A stretch of DNA of 64,000 nt from Phototrophicus methaneseepsis (GCF_015500095.1 NZ_CP062983.1:1612001-1676000), one strand, 5' to 3'. Shown: positions 18,470-28,637, counted from the first letter of the stretch. Numbers and translations are program-made. Notes: a model not told the origin generated them from the sequence alone.

Positions 18470-21148
18470 ATGACTGTGCCTTTAACAATCCCTTTTGATG
18501 ATGTGGGACGCTTGCCCGCCCCGGATGATAATGTCGCCATTGCCACGCGCCGCCTGGAGGCGGGGACCCATATCACGCACAATGGCGATCAGGTGACGCT
18601 GTCGCATACCGTGCTGGTCGGCCATCGCTTTGCGGTTAAGCCCATTGATGTGGGGCAATCGCTGCTCTCCTGGGGGCAGACCTTCGGCATTGCGATCCGC
18701 CCTATTGCCCCTGGGGATTATGTTTGTAACGATGTGGTGCTGACGGAACTGCACCGTCGAGAGTTGGATTTCGAGCTGCCTGCTCAGCCCAACTTCCAAA
18801 ACGAACTGGAGCCATATACTTTCAATGAGGCTTCTTTCCAGCCAGCTCAGCAGCTGCCGCGCTATACGGATGTGAAGACCTTTATGGGCTATCAGCGTGC
18901 GGGTGGGCGTGGCGTTGGCACGCGCAATATGATCGTCCTGCTTGGTACAACCTCGCTCGTTTCCGGCTTCGTCAATGCGCTGGAGCAGCAGCTTCGTCCT
19001 CTGCTGGCGGATTATCCGAACATTGACCAGATCGTTGCTGTCGCTCATACGGAAGGCGGGCACGGCGCAGCCAATAACCGTGACTTGCTGCTGCGCACGC
19101 TCTCCGGCTTTATGGTGCATCCCAACGTTGGGGCGGTGCTGGCCGTCGATTACGGTCATGAAGTCATCAATAACGCCGCCCTGCAAGGCTATATTCAAGC
19201 CAATGGCTATGCATTGGATGCGGTGCCACATCACTTTATGAGTTTGAGCGCCGCCTTTGAAGAGGACCTGAATACGGCGGAACAGGTCGTGCTCCGCTGG
19301 ATGCCCCAGGTGAATGCGGCTGAACGTACGCCCCAGCCGCTGAGTGAGCTTAAAATCGCGCTGCAATGTGGTGGCTCCGATGCTTTCTCCGGTGTGAGTG
19401 GTAACCCACTGGCGGCATGGGTCGCCAAAGAGGTGATTCAATATGGTGGCGCGGCCAACCTGGCGGAGACGGATGAACTCATCGGCGCGGAAACATACGT
19501 GCTCGATAAGGTCCGCGACAGCGCGACAGTGCGCAAGTTCCTATCATTCATCGCGCGCTTTAAGGAGCGCGTCGCGTGGCATGGCCACTCAGCCGATGGC
19601 AACCCCTCTGGGGGTAACAAATATCGCGGCCTCTATAACATCTACCTCAAGTCGCTGGGGGCCGCGACCAAACGGCACCCAGATGTGCCGCTTGATGCGG
19701 TCATCGACTATGGCGAGCCTATGCGCGAAGGTGGTTTCTACTTCATGGATAGCCCCGGTAACGACCTGGAAAGCATCGCCGGGCAGGTGGCATCTGGCTG
19801 CAATATGATCTTTTTCGTGACGGGCAACGGCTCAATCACGAATTTCCCCTTCGTCCCCACCATCAAGATCATCACGACAACTGAGCGTTATCACTTGCTG
19901 CCTAATGAGATGGACGTCAATGCCGGGGCTTACCTCGATGGCACACCGCTAGATGAATTAGGCGCACAGACCTTGCAGCTCACGATGGATGTGGCGTCGG
20001 GCCAGCTTTCAGTTGGCGAAGCCGCAGGTCATGCCCAGGTGCAGATCTGGCGCGATTGGCAGCAAACACACGCCATTGACCTGCATCCGATCAAGGCGCG
20101 TCACTTCGATGGCACGCCGCTGCCTGTATCCGTTGATGTGCCTGTGCCAGATGCCCGTATTCCCGTATTCCTCAATCAACAGGGGGAGATGACCACGGAC
20201 CAGGTCGGGCTTGTCCTGCCAACGAGCCTGTGTTCCGGGCAGATTGCGCGTATGTGCGTGGACCAGCTCAATAAGCATGAGCTAGGCCGTGAGGAGGGAC
20301 TGTCGCAGTTCGTCACGCTGGTGCATACGGAAGGCTGCGGCGGCTCGGTCAACCTGGAATTCCGCGATACACTGCTGGGTTATCTGGCGCATCCATTTGT
20401 GAAGCATGCGCTGCTGCTGGAACACGGCTGTGAATCGACACATAATGCTTTCTTCCGGCAGGCGATGCAGGACCGAGGTTATCACCCTGATGATTACGGT
20501 TGGGCCAGCATCCAGCTTGATGGGGGCATCCAGAATGTGCTGCACAAAATCGCGGGATACTTTCAAACGAAGCTGGAAAATGACGGGCCTGTTCAGCGCG
20601 CATTCGCTGGCCTGGAAGCAGTACGACTGGCTTTGCTCACACAGGGTGAAGTCTCGCCGGAAACGGCTCGTGCGATGGCTTACCTCAGCCAGATGATTGT
20701 GGCTGGTGGCGGCACGGTCTTGCTCCATGAGCAAGATAGCTTGCTGCACAGCGCGTTTATGGAGGTGTTTGGCCTTGCTGAAGTGCAGCCCACGCTGGAT
20801 TATGGTCAGGTCATTGAACAGGCCGGGTTGCATATCATGGCGATGCCCACCCGTGATTGGGGCGAAATCCTCACCGGGATGGGCGCGGCAGGCGTGGAAA
20901 TTATGCTGGCGCATGTCGGTGCGCAGCCCATGCCCGGTCATCCCATGATCCCAATGCTGCAGGTAGCCGCTGCAAATAGCCAGAATCCCTCTGTAGATAT
21001 GTCGCTCGACGGTGACAGCAAAGGGGATGCTCAGCGGATGCTTGATGACATCGTGCGCACGCTCTCCCATGAGTACACGCCTTCTGTGGTGCGTTCCGGC
21101 AATGTCTACTTCCAGATTACGCGCGGCCTACTGGGTGTATCGCTATAA
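18470..21148 (+). CDS. uxaA: UxaA-like altronate dehydratase with a second, degenerate UxaA-like copy fused at the C-terminus
   Basis: The 892-aa protein is nearly twice the usual UxaA length (about 495 aa). Residues 10-95 form the SAF domain, and 130-530 a UxaA catalytic region. This first copy keeps QCGGSD (299-304), SPGND (428-432), SGCN (C444) and FVPTIKI (461-467), but the cysteines expected after HT-x-G and in GCE are gone: it reads HTEGGHG (193-199) and DYGHE (227-231). Residues about 577-892 are a second copy with HTEGCG (C623) and HGCE (C654), but it lacks CGGSD and SPGND, and has GVEIML where the first has GCNMIF. The expected reaction is altronate to 2-keto-3-deoxygluconate. The complementary losses suggest a split active site in a fused dimer. 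Confidence 0.85.
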   Translation: MTVPLTIPFDDVGRLPAPDDNVAIATRRLEAGTHITHNGDQVTLSHTVLVGHRFAVKPIDVGQSLLSWGQTFGIAIRPIAPGDYVCNDVVLTELHRRELDFELPAQPNFQNELEPYTFNEASFQPAQQLPRYTDVKTFMGYQRAGGRGVGTRNMIVLLGTTSLVSGFVNALEQQLRPLLADYPNIDQIVAVAHTEGGHGAANNRDLLLRTLSGFMVHPNVGAVLAVDYGHEVINNAALQGYIQANGYALDAVPHHFMSLSAAFEEDLNTAEQVVLRWMPQVNAAERTPQPLSELKIALQCGGSDAFSGVSGNPLAAWVAKEVIQYGGAANLAETDELIGAETYVLDKVRDSATVRKFLSFIARFKERVAWHGHSADGNPSGGNKYRGLYNIYLKSLGAATKRHPDVPLDAVIDYGEPMREGGFYFMDSPGNDLESIAGQVASGCNMIFFVTGNGSITNFPFVPTIKIITTTERYHLLPNEMDVNAGAYLDGTPLDELGAQTLQLTMDVASGQLSVGEAAGHAQVQIWRDWQQTHAIDLHPIKARHFDGTPLPVSVDVPVPDARIPVFLNQQGEMTTDQVGLVLPTSLCSGQIARMCVDQLNKHELGREEGLSQFVTLVHTEGCGGSVNLEFRDTLLGYLAHPFVKHALLLEHGCESTHNAFFRQAMQDRGYHPDDYGWASIQLDGGIQNVLHKIAGYFQTKLENDGPVQRAFAGLEAVRLALLTQGEVSPETARAMAYLSQMIVAGGGTVLLHEQDSLLHSAFMEVFGLAEVQPTLDYGQVIEQAGLHIMAMPTRDWGEILTGMGAAGVEIMLAHVGAQPMPGHPMIPMLQVAAANSQNPSVDMSLDGDSKGDAQRMLDDIVRTLSHEYTPSVVRSGNVYFQITRGLLGVSL

Positions 21149-22155
21149 TGTTCCGCCTACAGCCCCACCTCGATGATCTTTATCAGGGGACGCGTCGCCA
21201 GTTCGCGTTTGATGTTGAGCACGCAACGGAGATGGGGTCCTGGCAGGCGGATTTTCGCGCTGCGCTGATGGATTTGCTGCATCTTTCTGGCCGGGATTTG
21301 CCCCTGGCTCCGGCTGTGCAGTTACTCTCTGCGGCGGATAAAGGCCGTTACATAGAGGAAAAATACGCCCTGGAAGCGGATGAAGGCGTCTTCATCCCGA
21401 TGTATCTCCTCGTGCCAAAGACGCCACCACCGCATCGGCCTATTTTCGCCCTGCATGGTCATGGTCCCGGTGTCAGTACCATCTTAGGCAATCATACCGA
21501 TGCAGCCACGGCTCAGGCACGTGCTGCCAACGATGATAACTTCGCCCAACAGTTGGCCCAGGAAGGCTATTTCGTCTGTGCGATTGAGCAGCGCGGCTTT
21601 GGCGAACGCATCACGCGTCAGGTTGGTGAGAGTGGCAATGCCTGCCGTCATCTGGCCTTTGAATACATGATGGAAGGTCGGTCACTGCTAGGGGAGCGTG
21701 TGCGAGATGCGATGATCGCAATCAGCTATCTGCAAAATCGCCATGACCTGACGAGCAAGCTGGGTTGTGTGGGTTTTTCCGGCGGCGGGACGACGGCGCT
21801 ATTCCTGGCGGCGTTGGATGAGCGTATCACCACCAGCGTGATCGGCGGCTATTTTTGCACCTATAAACGCTCTATATTGGGCGTGCCGCATTGTGAATGT
21901 AATTATGTCCCTGGCTTGCTGCAATTGGGCGAAGCAGGTGACATTGGCGCGCTGATTGCCCCGCGTCCGGTGCGCATTATCTCCGGTGAGCAAGACCCGA
22001 TTTTCCCCATAGAAGGCGTCTACGAACAGTACGCCACCCTGGAACGCGCTTATGCCATCCTGGATGCTGAAGATAAGTGCTCCCTGGCGATCCATGAAGA
22101 GGGGCATCGCTATCAGCATAGCCTGGGTGTTGAGTGGTTCGCGCAGTGGTTATAA
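21148..22155 (+). CDS. Alpha/beta-hydrolase, acetyl-xylan-esterase / dienelactone-hydrolase-like
   Basis: This 335-aa hydrolase has the oxyanion motif HGHG (103-106), the nucleophile elbow GFSGGG (Ser211), an acid in EQDP (Asp283) and His320 in EGHRY, a complete Ser-Asp-His triad. It has no signal peptide, so it acts in the cytoplasm. Its ATG shares one base with the UxaA stop (TAATG), so it is translationally coupled to the uronate operon. An esterase removing acetyl, methyl or aryl groups from imported uronate oligomers would fit, but the substrate is inferred. Confidence 0.8.
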   Translation: MFRLQPHLDDLYQGTRRQFAFDVEHATEMGSWQADFRAALMDLLHLSGRDLPLAPAVQLLSAADKGRYIEEKYALEADEGVFIPMYLLVPKTPPPHRPIFALHGHGPGVSTILGNHTDAATAQARAANDDNFAQQLAQEGYFVCAIEQRGFGERITRQVGESGNACRHLAFEYMMEGRSLLGERVRDAMIAISYLQNRHDLTSKLGCVGFSGGGTTALFLAALDERITTSVIGGYFCTYKRSILGVPHCECNYVPGLLQLGEAGDIGALIAPRPVRIISGEQDPIFPIEGVYEQYATLERAYAILDAEDKCSLAIHEEGHRYQHSLGVEWFAQWL

Positions 22156-22190
22156 GGTGCTGCATGCTGTGGACTGAGTGTTGAGTCTGT

Positions 22191-22233
22191 GATATGAGCG
22201 ACTTTGAGCATAGCAGACAAAGTCGCTCATATC
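22191..22233. terminator. Sixteen-base-pair perfect hairpin between convergent operons
   Basis: The arm at 22191-22206 (GATATGAGCGACTTTG) is exactly complementary to 22218-22233, with an 11-base loop. It lies between the uronate operon and the convergent arabinan operon and probably ends transcription on both strands. There is no long T tract on either side. Confidence 0.7.
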
Positions 22234-22349
22234 GTCTATCTCATGCTCGTTCACGCGCTTTTTGCTACGCTCCCAATCGAATCGCGCTACCATCCTGCGA
22301 TATTTTGTTGATTGAACAGCATGACCTCAGCGCTCAGCACTTTTTGTCT

Positions 22350-23429
22350 TTATTCCATACTTTCCAGATAAGGCCAGCCGTCTTCATCCCAGGAGAGCGG
22401 ATTAATTCGTAGGGTCGGCACGCCCTGATTTTCCGCATCATAGGAGTGGTAGACCATGTAATACACATCATCTTCGATGTAGATGCCATTATGCCCTGGC
22501 CCAACCCATCGCTCAGTTGGGAAAGTGACCTGCGTGCCGCCATCGTCCATCATATCGACACCTTCTTTATCGACATATGGCCCTGTGACGCTCTCGGAGC
22601 GGCCTACCATGACGCGATAGGTGCTGTCGACACCGCTGCAGCACTGGTCCCAGGAGACGAACAGGTAGTAATAACCATCGCGGTAGACGATGAAGGGGGC
22701 TTCTATAGCGCGTGGGTGAATGGCTCTTTGGGCGATTTCATAGACTGTGTCGTCTTCCGCCGAAGGCAAGCCTGTTTCATAATCCAACCGGACCATTTTT
22801 ATACCGGACCAATGGCTGCCGAAGGATAACCACGGCACGCCATCCTCATCAAGGACGAGGTTGGGGTCAATACAATTGTAATTCTGTGTCCCTGTTGATT
22901 CCACAACCAGCCCTTCATCGACCCATTCGTAATCGTCTGATGTGTGGTCCAGGGTGGCGTTGGTGAGCAGGCCGATCACAGAGGTATCGCTGCCAAAGGT
23001 GGAGACGGAATAATACAGATGAAATTTGTCGTTGTAGTAAGAAATATCCGGCGCCCAGACGTCATTCTGGTTCGGGATTTTCTCCTGTACCCAATCTGGC
23101 AAATTACCGAAGATGCGCACAGGGAAGGATTGCGTCCAATGCAGCATATCGTCAGATTTGCGCAGGGACATACCCGGGCCGGTGCAGAATAGATAGTATT
23201 TGTCGTTCTCTTTAATCATCACCGGGTCGTGCACGGGCCGGATGTTGCCTGTGAGTGGCAGCGGCCCCGTCATTTCAGCCATCGTATCTTCCTCCTGCGC
23301 CTGTGTCGTGTGCGCCAAGCGGGATGCCCCCAGCCCCAGGCCAGCGCCTAAGATCATGCTCGTTTTCAAAAAATGCCGTCGTGTGATGGGCTTGATTGTG
23401 TGCTTCTTCATCAAATGTCGCTTCGTCAT
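22350..23429 (-). CDS. GH43 arabinanase-like glycoside hydrolase with Tat signal
   Basis: This 359-aa protein starts with a twin-arginine signal ([21 protein letters not shown]), so it is exported folded. The five-bladed GH43 propeller has the three catalytic acids: Asp68 in VHDPVM, Asp188 in CIDPNL and Glu243 in IEAPF. The family context (endo-1,5-alpha-L-arabinanase group) fits [17 protein letters not shown] and [13 protein letters not shown] 23429 follows AAAGG by eight bases; a TTG three bases earlier is less likely. It is the last gene of the arabinan operon and should cut arabinan outside the cell. Confidence 0.88.
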   Translation of the reverse strand: MTKRHLMKKHTIKPITRRHFLKTSMILGAGLGLGASRLAHTTQAQEEDTMAEMTGPLPLTGNIRPVHDPVMIKENDKYYLFCTGPGMSLRKSDDMLHWTQSFPVRIFGNLPDWVQEKIPNQNDVWAPDISYYNDKFHLYYSVSTFGSDTSVIGLLTNATLDHTSDDYEWVDEGLVVESTGTQNYNCIDPNLVLDEDGVPWLSFGSHWSGIKMVRLDYETGLPSAEDDTVYEIAQRAIHPRAIEAPFIVYRDGYYYLFVSWDQCCSGVDSTYRVMVGRSESVTGPYVDKEGVDMMDDGGTQVTFPTERWVGPGHNGIYIEDDVYYMVYHSYDAENQGVPTLRINPLSWDEDGWPYLESME

Positions 23430-23459
23430 CAAGAATACCTTTTCGCTAAATAGAATCGT

Positions 23460-25349
23460 CTAAGTGCTTGTTGTTCGTGTGCGCTTGTACCAGACGGCCA
23501 TAGTCGTATTGCCGCGGTGCCCCCAGGCATAGTAGGGAATGGCCGTGATGCCCTCGCCAGTAATCATGGTGATGCCGCCCAGGAAGACCGGATGATGCTC
23601 TGCTGAAAGATGTGTGCTGTCATCTAAGAAGATGCTGAGCGCATTGCCACCGTTATCAATGCCTTCCGCTGCATAGACCAGCGGCCCACGTTCTAGGGCG
23701 ACTTTACCGCGTGTATCCGCGATGTTGGCATGTGCGACAACACGCCTGATCGGCATCGGCAGCACCAATTCCACCACATCGCCCGCTTGCCATGTGCGCT
23801 CCAGGTGAATATAGCCCCCTTCCTGGTGTACAGGCTGCGACACGCTGTTGACTGTTAGCGCAATCCTACCCGGTTGGTCGTTTACATAACGATACAGATC
23901 ACTCGTTGGCACAGGCTGGCCGTTGACCCAACCGGGTACCCGCAGCGAGAGTGTGAAGTGGGCCGGCTCTGATGAATCAATCGCAAGCTGGATTGTGCCA
24001 TCCCATGGGTAAGTTGTCGTCTGTATCAGCCGGACATCCTGGTTGGCGATGCTGACAACCATGCTGCTGCCTGTATACAGGTTGACATAGAGATGATCGT
24101 CACGCGTGGCATAGATATAACCGGGCAAGGAAGGCAGAAGGCGCACCACATTGGTGGGGCAGCAGGAGCAGTTAAACCAGGCCTGCCGCGTGAGTGTGTG
24201 CTCTGCGTTGAAGGCGTATTCATTATCGGATTCCAGCGGGTTGACGTAGAAAAACTCATTGCCGCTCAGCGATATGCCCGACAGGAAACCATTGTAAAGC
24301 GTGCGCTCCAGCAGGTCGTAATATTTGGGGTCGCCATCCAGCAGGAACATGCGGTGGCTCCAGTAGATGCTGCCGATAGCGGCGCAGGTTTCGTTATAGG
24401 CGGCCTGATTTGGCAGATCATACGCTTCTGAGAAGGTCTCGCCTGTATGCCGCGCACCGATACCGCCCGTCAGGGAGAGTTTTTTCTGTACGACGTTATC
24501 CCACAGCGCACGTACGGCTGTTTTGTAGGCTTCATCATCTTTGAGGGCGGCCACATCGACCATGGCGGCGTACATATAGGTCGCACGTACAGCGTGGCCC
24601 ACAGCTTCGCGTTGTTCTGTGACGGGGAGATGATCCTGCATATAGCCAGGGTTATCGAATGCGGATTGCAGGCTGTGACCTGCTGCATTGCCGCGCTCAT
24701 CCAGGAAGAACTTCGCTAGATTGAGATATTTTTCATCGCCTGTTGCGCGGTACAGTTTGACGAGTCCCAGTTCAATTTCTTGATGGCCGGGGACGTCTCG
24801 CAGGCCATCAGGGCGGAATACATCATTGATCAGGTTTGCGCTCTTCAGGGCGACATCCAGGAAGGCCCGCTTCCCCGTCGCCTGGTAGTATGCGACGGCG
24901 GCCTCATACATATGGCCGAGATTATAGAGCTCGTGGCTCGTCTTCAACTGGGACCAGCGCTCTGTGCCGCTCATCTCGTGGGGATGGGCCGGGTCAATTG
25001 TCCGGGCTGTATAGAGGTAGCCATCTGGCTCCTGCGCGGCGGCAATTTTATCAATGACATCATCAATATAAAGTTCAAGCTCCGGGTTTGGGTGCCGCTG
25101 GAGGTCATAAGCGGCCCCTTCGATAACTTTAAAGACGTCACTGTCATTGAATTGAATACCGATATGTGGGCCATCCATCAGGCGTGCCGCTTTGACGAAG
25201 TTATCAATGCGGCCTGTTTCTTCGCATTTCCTGAAGTCATAGGGGATGGTGATATCGTGGTTTGTCTTGAGGCGAGGCTGCCAGAAGCTGTCTTGGATGG
25301 TGACGTTTGTAAAAGGAATCGGTTGAAAAGGATAATCTTTGCTAACCAT
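23460..25349 (-). CDS. GH127 beta-L-arabinofuranosidase
   Basis: This 629-aa enzyme belongs to the HypBA1 group, whose nucleophile is a cysteine next to a zinc site. The signature CSCCPTN is present at 394-400, giving nucleophile Cys396 and zinc ligand Cys397, with further ligands Glu320 and Cys322 in NETC and the acid/base Glu304 in HTGET. No signal peptide is seen, so it acts on imported oligosaccharides. ATG 25349 is preferred over ATG 25364 because GGAG lies nine bases before it. It follows the GH43-AbfB gene. Together with GH51 it would handle both alpha and beta arabinofuranosides. Confidence 0.92.
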   Translation of the reverse strand: MVSKDYPFQPIPFTNVTIQDSFWQPRLKTNHDITIPYDFRKCEETGRIDNFVKAARLMDGPHIGIQFNDSDVFKVIEGAAYDLQRHPNPELELYIDDVIDKIAAAQEPDGYLYTARTIDPAHPHEMSGTERWSQLKTSHELYNLGHMYEAAVAYYQATGKRAFLDVALKSANLINDVFRPDGLRDVPGHQEIELGLVKLYRATGDEKYLNLAKFFLDERGNAAGHSLQSAFDNPGYMQDHLPVTEQREAVGHAVRATYMYAAMVDVAALKDDEAYKTAVRALWDNVVQKKLSLTGGIGARHTGETFSEAYDLPNQAAYNETCAAIGSIYWSHRMFLLDGDPKYYDLLERTLYNGFLSGISLSGNEFFYVNPLESDNEYAFNAEHTLTRQAWFNCSCCPTNVVRLLPSLPGYIYATRDDHLYVNLYTGSSMVVSIANQDVRLIQTTTYPWDGTIQLAIDSSEPAHFTLSLRVPGWVNGQPVPTSDLYRYVNDQPGRIALTVNSVSQPVHQEGGYIHLERTWQAGDVVELVLPMPIRRVVAHANIADTRGKVALERGPLVYAAEGIDNGGNALSIFLDDSTHLSAEHHPVFLGGITMITGEGITAIPYYAWGHRGNTTMAVWYKRTRTTST

Positions 25350-25455
25350 CAACAAAAACTCCATAACTATTTTATGAGGATTAAGTTTTTTGTTACTTTA
25401 TTCTAGCCGCTTTAGGATCTGATTTCGCTTGATTTCGAGATTTCCTCGTGGACTC

Positions 25456-27015
25456 TTAATCCTCTGCTGTGCTCTCTGTTGCATGGTTGATGGGCTCAAT
25501 GTAAAAAGTCGCGTCTTCGCGCTCGGTTTCGCTGGCTTCATCCGTGAGGGGCGTCAAGGCGATCAACCCCATGCGCCTGCCAATGAATAAGCCAGGCTGG
25601 CTGTAAGACTCAAACGAGATGCCGCTGTCGTCGGCGAGGCCTGGTTGCAGCCACCATGTAGAATCTGCCTCGTAGGTATCCGAGCCGTCATAAGCGCTGA
25701 GGACGACGGCGTTATTTTGCTGATGCAAATAGAAGCCGGGGAAGTTCACAGATTCAATAGAAACGGCCTCTTCGTCTGCCAGCCCTGGCACTATCCTGAA
25801 CTCGGAATCTGGCGAGTTCGCCCCACTAAAGCCCACTTCAATATAGAAGTTGCTGTGGCTCAGGTAAGCGCCCTCCATGGCTGCTGCGGCAAAGCGCACG
25901 CTTGGGACTGTAGTTGGCATGGGGTCAATGCCCATATCACCTGCTGGTGCCGCAATGGCCTCTGCTGTGCTGACAGGCACGCCAAAGTTCGGGGTGCCAT
26001 CTTCGTTCCAGGTAAAAGGCTGAGCGCGGGTGCTGCGTCGGCCATCACATCCATAGCTGGTTGCGTCGTTCGCATGATAGACAAGCCAGTATTCGCTGCC
26101 ATCTGGCGACATGAAGAACCCATTATGCCCTGGCCCATACACGCCATTTGCCTCAGACTGCTGGAAGACAGGCTCAGGGTGCTTTTCCCAGGCTGCGGCA
26201 TCCAATGGGTCATCCCCTGACAATTCTAACAGGCCCAGTTTGTAATCGGGCGTGCCGCAAAAACTGGCTGAATAGACGATGAAGGTATCATCGTCATGCT
26301 GTAGGGCGACGGGCGCTTCGTTGACGCGTAAGCCCCTTGTCTCCCAATCGTACTCTGGCTGAGAGATGATGGTGCCCGGCCCGGATAGCGTCCAGGGATT
26401 GCTCATCGGGGCGATGGCGATGCTCTGGTCTGGGCCATCCCAGATCGAATACAGGAAGTACAGCGCATCGTCGTATTGCAGGACGCTGCCATCAATAGCC
26501 CAGACGTCATGGCTCGCATCATAGAGGCGGCCCTTATAGGTATAAGGCCCCAACGGGTCTGTGCCTTCGCTTTCCAGCACATGCGTATGCTGGCTGTCCT
26601 GGTTCGCTGCGACGCCTGCTGTGTAATAGAAATACCAGCGCGGCCCATCCGGACCATCAAGCAGGTAGAACTCCGGTGCCCAGAAGTTGCAGCAGCGCGA
26701 AGGGTCTGTTTCATGATAAATAATGATGGGTTCCGCTGTTTTGAGGCCAGCTAACGTCGGGGATTTGCGCATGGCCCAATAGGAGGCCCATGTCGTTGTT
26801 GCCAGGTAGTAGTTGCCATCATAATAAGTGAGCCAGGGGTCCGCACCCCCATAGTCATTGAGCGGGTTACGGAACGTGCCTGCTTCCAGGTCGGTTTGGC
26901 CCGTTTCAGGGGGTGTATCCTGCGCTTGTATGGCTATGCCAATCAGCAGCGCAACGAGCGTCCATAGGGTCATCATGGCTTTGGGAAGATGCCTGATTGT
27001 TCTGCACGGTATCAT
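25456..27015 (-). CDS. Secreted GH43 arabinofuranosidase with C-terminal AbfB (CBM42-like) domain
   Basis: This 519-aa protein has a Sec signal peptide (hydrophobic stretch about 14-30, cleavage near IQAQD). The GH43 propeller carries Asp59 in GGADPW, Asp175 in WAIDGS and Glu233 in NEAPV as the catalytic acids. From about 371 to 515 there is an arabinose-binding AbfB beta-trefoil with the repeated pattern YLSHSNF, FYLHQQNN and LFIGRRM. It is preceded by a GAGGGGA ribosome-binding site and comes 114 bases after GH51, separated by a hairpin. It probably removes arabinose side chains outside the cell. Confidence 0.88.
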   Translation of the reverse strand: MIPCRTIRHLPKAMMTLWTLVALLIGIAIQAQDTPPETGQTDLEAGTFRNPLNDYGGADPWLTYYDGNYYLATTTWASYWAMRKSPTLAGLKTAEPIIIYHETDPSRCCNFWAPEFYLLDGPDGPRWYFYYTAGVAANQDSQHTHVLESEGTDPLGPYTYKGRLYDASHDVWAIDGSVLQYDDALYFLYSIWDGPDQSIAIAPMSNPWTLSGPGTIISQPEYDWETRGLRVNEAPVALQHDDDTFIVYSASFCGTPDYKLGLLELSGDDPLDAAAWEKHPEPVFQQSEANGVYGPGHNGFFMSPDGSEYWLVYHANDATSYGCDGRRSTRAQPFTWNEDGTPNFGVPVSTAEAIAAPAGDMGIDPMPTTVPSVRFAAAAMEGAYLSHSNFYIEVGFSGANSPDSEFRIVPGLADEEAVSIESVNFPGFYLHQQNNAVVLSAYDGSDTYEADSTWWLQPGLADDSGISFESYSQPGLFIGRRMGLIALTPLTDEASETEREDATFYIEPINHATESTAED

Positions 27016-27082
27016 GTGCGTTCCCCTCTATTTACTTGTTTGCTGGCTGGTCAACCGCTGTTGGTGATGGTGGCTGCTGATG

Positions 27083-27117
27083 GAAAGAGAAGCCCCTTTA
27101 ATAGGGGCCTCTCTTTC
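27083..27117 (-). terminator. Hairpin between GH51 and GH43-AbfB genes
   Basis: GAAAGAGAAGCCCCT pairs with AGGGGCCTCTCTTTC with one mismatch over a five-base loop. No T tract follows on the minus strand, so it may attenuate or stabilise the GH51 message rather than fully terminate. Confidence 0.6.
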
Positions 27118-27128
27118 AGGTCACGTGC

Positions 27129-28637
27129 TTAAAGCTGCACGTCAATGGCTGTGAAGGAGAGCGGCGGCAGGACCAGGGTGGTGCTGCTTTCGTCGAAGCT
27201 CGGTGCATCGACTTTCTTGGCGACGACCTGGTCCGGATTGTCGAAGCTGTTTGCAGCTTTGGGGTCCGTCCCAGCAACCTGATAGATGCTGTTGATGCTC
27301 TTCGGCGCGCGGTCTTGCCAGTGAATTTCAACGGGCAGGCTGTCTGTCTGGCTGCGATTGACGATGAAGATGGCGTTGCTGTCGGTTTCTTCGTTGTAGG
27401 AGCTAGAAACATCCAGCAGCGGCATATCGCCAAACTCAGATGTGTTATAGAGCGGTGAACGTGTCGTCACATCCAGCGATTTACCGCTTGCCAATTGGCT
27501 GAACAGCATGAACGGATAGTAGATGCTCTGCTTGAGCATGCTATCGCGAGTCGTCAGGATCGGAGCAATGACATTGACGATCTGTGCAAGGCAGGCGACT
27601 TTGATGACGTCGGCTTTACGCAGGAAGACGTTCATCCATTGGGCGACGACGAGCGCGTCTTCCAGGTTATAAACTTCTTCGATCAGGTGCGGGGCTTCTT
27701 CCCAATTACCCTGTGTATGCTCTGAGCCATGCGCCTTGTACCAGACGTTCCACTCGTCCCATTGCAGGTAAACGTCTTTCTTGGAGCGGTTCTTGGCCTT
27801 CACATAACGCAGCACGCCAGAGAGCGTATCGACAAAGTACTCAAATTCAGCGCTCTTTGCTAGGTAGCTGGCGGTGTCGTTGGCGTGATTATTGGCATAA
27901 TGATGCATCGAATGGTAATCCACATAGTCATAGCAGATTTCCAGCGCGACGCGGTCCCATTCCGGGAAGGTGGGCATGCTGGAATTGGAAGAACCACATA
28001 GCACAAGTTTGATGTCGTTGTCGTGCCAGCGCATCATCTTGGCGGCTTCACGGGCTTTTTTACCGTAATCTTCCGCTTCCAGGTGGCCGATCTGCCACGG
28101 GCCATCCATCTCATTGCCAATGCACCAATGCTTGACGTTATAGGGTGCTTCGTGGCCGTTTTCCGCGCGCATATTGGCGTACTTTGTGCCGACGGGACCG
28201 TTGCAGTATTCCACGAGGTTCGCTGCATCCTGGATGCTGCCCGTCCCCATGTTGACGGCCATCATCGGATCAGTGCCGATTTCCTGGCAAAAATGCATGA
28301 ACTCATCGGTGCCGAACTGGTTGGTCTCAATAGACTGCCATGCGAGGTCGCGGCGGGTGGGGCGCTGGTCTTTGGGGCCAATGCCATCTTCCCAACGATA
28401 ACCACTCAGGAAGTTGCCGCCAGGATAGCGCATCGACCGGAAATTGAGTTCGCGCAGGGCAGCAAGTACGTCTTTACGCAGACCATTCTCATCTGCATGG
28501 GGGGAAGCCGGGTCGTAAATGCCTTCGTAGATCGCGCGACCCATATGCTCTGCAAACCCACTAAAGAGCAGCGGCGAAATATCGCTGACCGCTCGTTGGG
28601 TATCGATGTAAAGCTTCGCTTTAGGTGAATCGGTCAT
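27129..28637 (-). CDS. GH51 alpha-L-arabinofuranosidase
   Basis: This 502-aa intracellular enzyme releases arabinose from arabino-oligosaccharides with retention. The acid/base is Glu176 in CIGNEMDGPW and the nucleophile Glu295 in QWDEWNVWY; MRYPGGNFLSGYRWEDGIGP is the conserved N-terminal segment. There is no signal peptide. A TTG 18 bases upstream extends the frame but lies within the GAAGGAA ribosome-binding site, so ATG 28637 is the start. It is downstream of the sugar ABC permeases, with a perfect palindrome at 28711-28726 in its leader. Confidence 0.95.
   Translation of the reverse strand: MTDSPKAKLYIDTQRAVSDISPLLFSGFAEHMGRAIYEGIYDPASPHADENGLRKDVLAALRELNFRSMRYPGGNFLSGYRWEDGIGPKDQRPTRRDLAWQSIETNQFGTDEFMHFCQEIGTDPMMAVNMGTGSIQDAANLVEYCNGPVGTKYANMRAENGHEAPYNVKHWCIGNEMDGPWQIGHLEAEDYGKKAREAAKMMRWHDNDIKLVLCGSSNSSMPTFPEWDRVALEICYDYVDYHSMHHYANNHANDTASYLAKSAEFEYFVDTLSGVLRYVKAKNRSKKDVYLQWDEWNVWYKAHGSEHTQGNWEEAPHLIEEVYNLEDALVVAQWMNVFLRKADVIKVACLAQIVNVIAPILTTRDSMLKQSIYYPFMLFSQLASGKSLDVTTRSPLYNTSEFGDMPLLDVSSSYNEETDSNAIFIVNRSQTDSLPVEIHWQDRAPKSINSIYQVAGTDPKAANSFDNPDQVVAKKVDAPSFDESSTTLVLPPLSFTAIDVQL

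Noticed and set aside
18482-19441. 319-codon minus-strand frame inside the UxaA-like gene
   Set aside because: It lies wholly opposite conserved UxaA domains and has no ribosome-binding site or recognisable domain.
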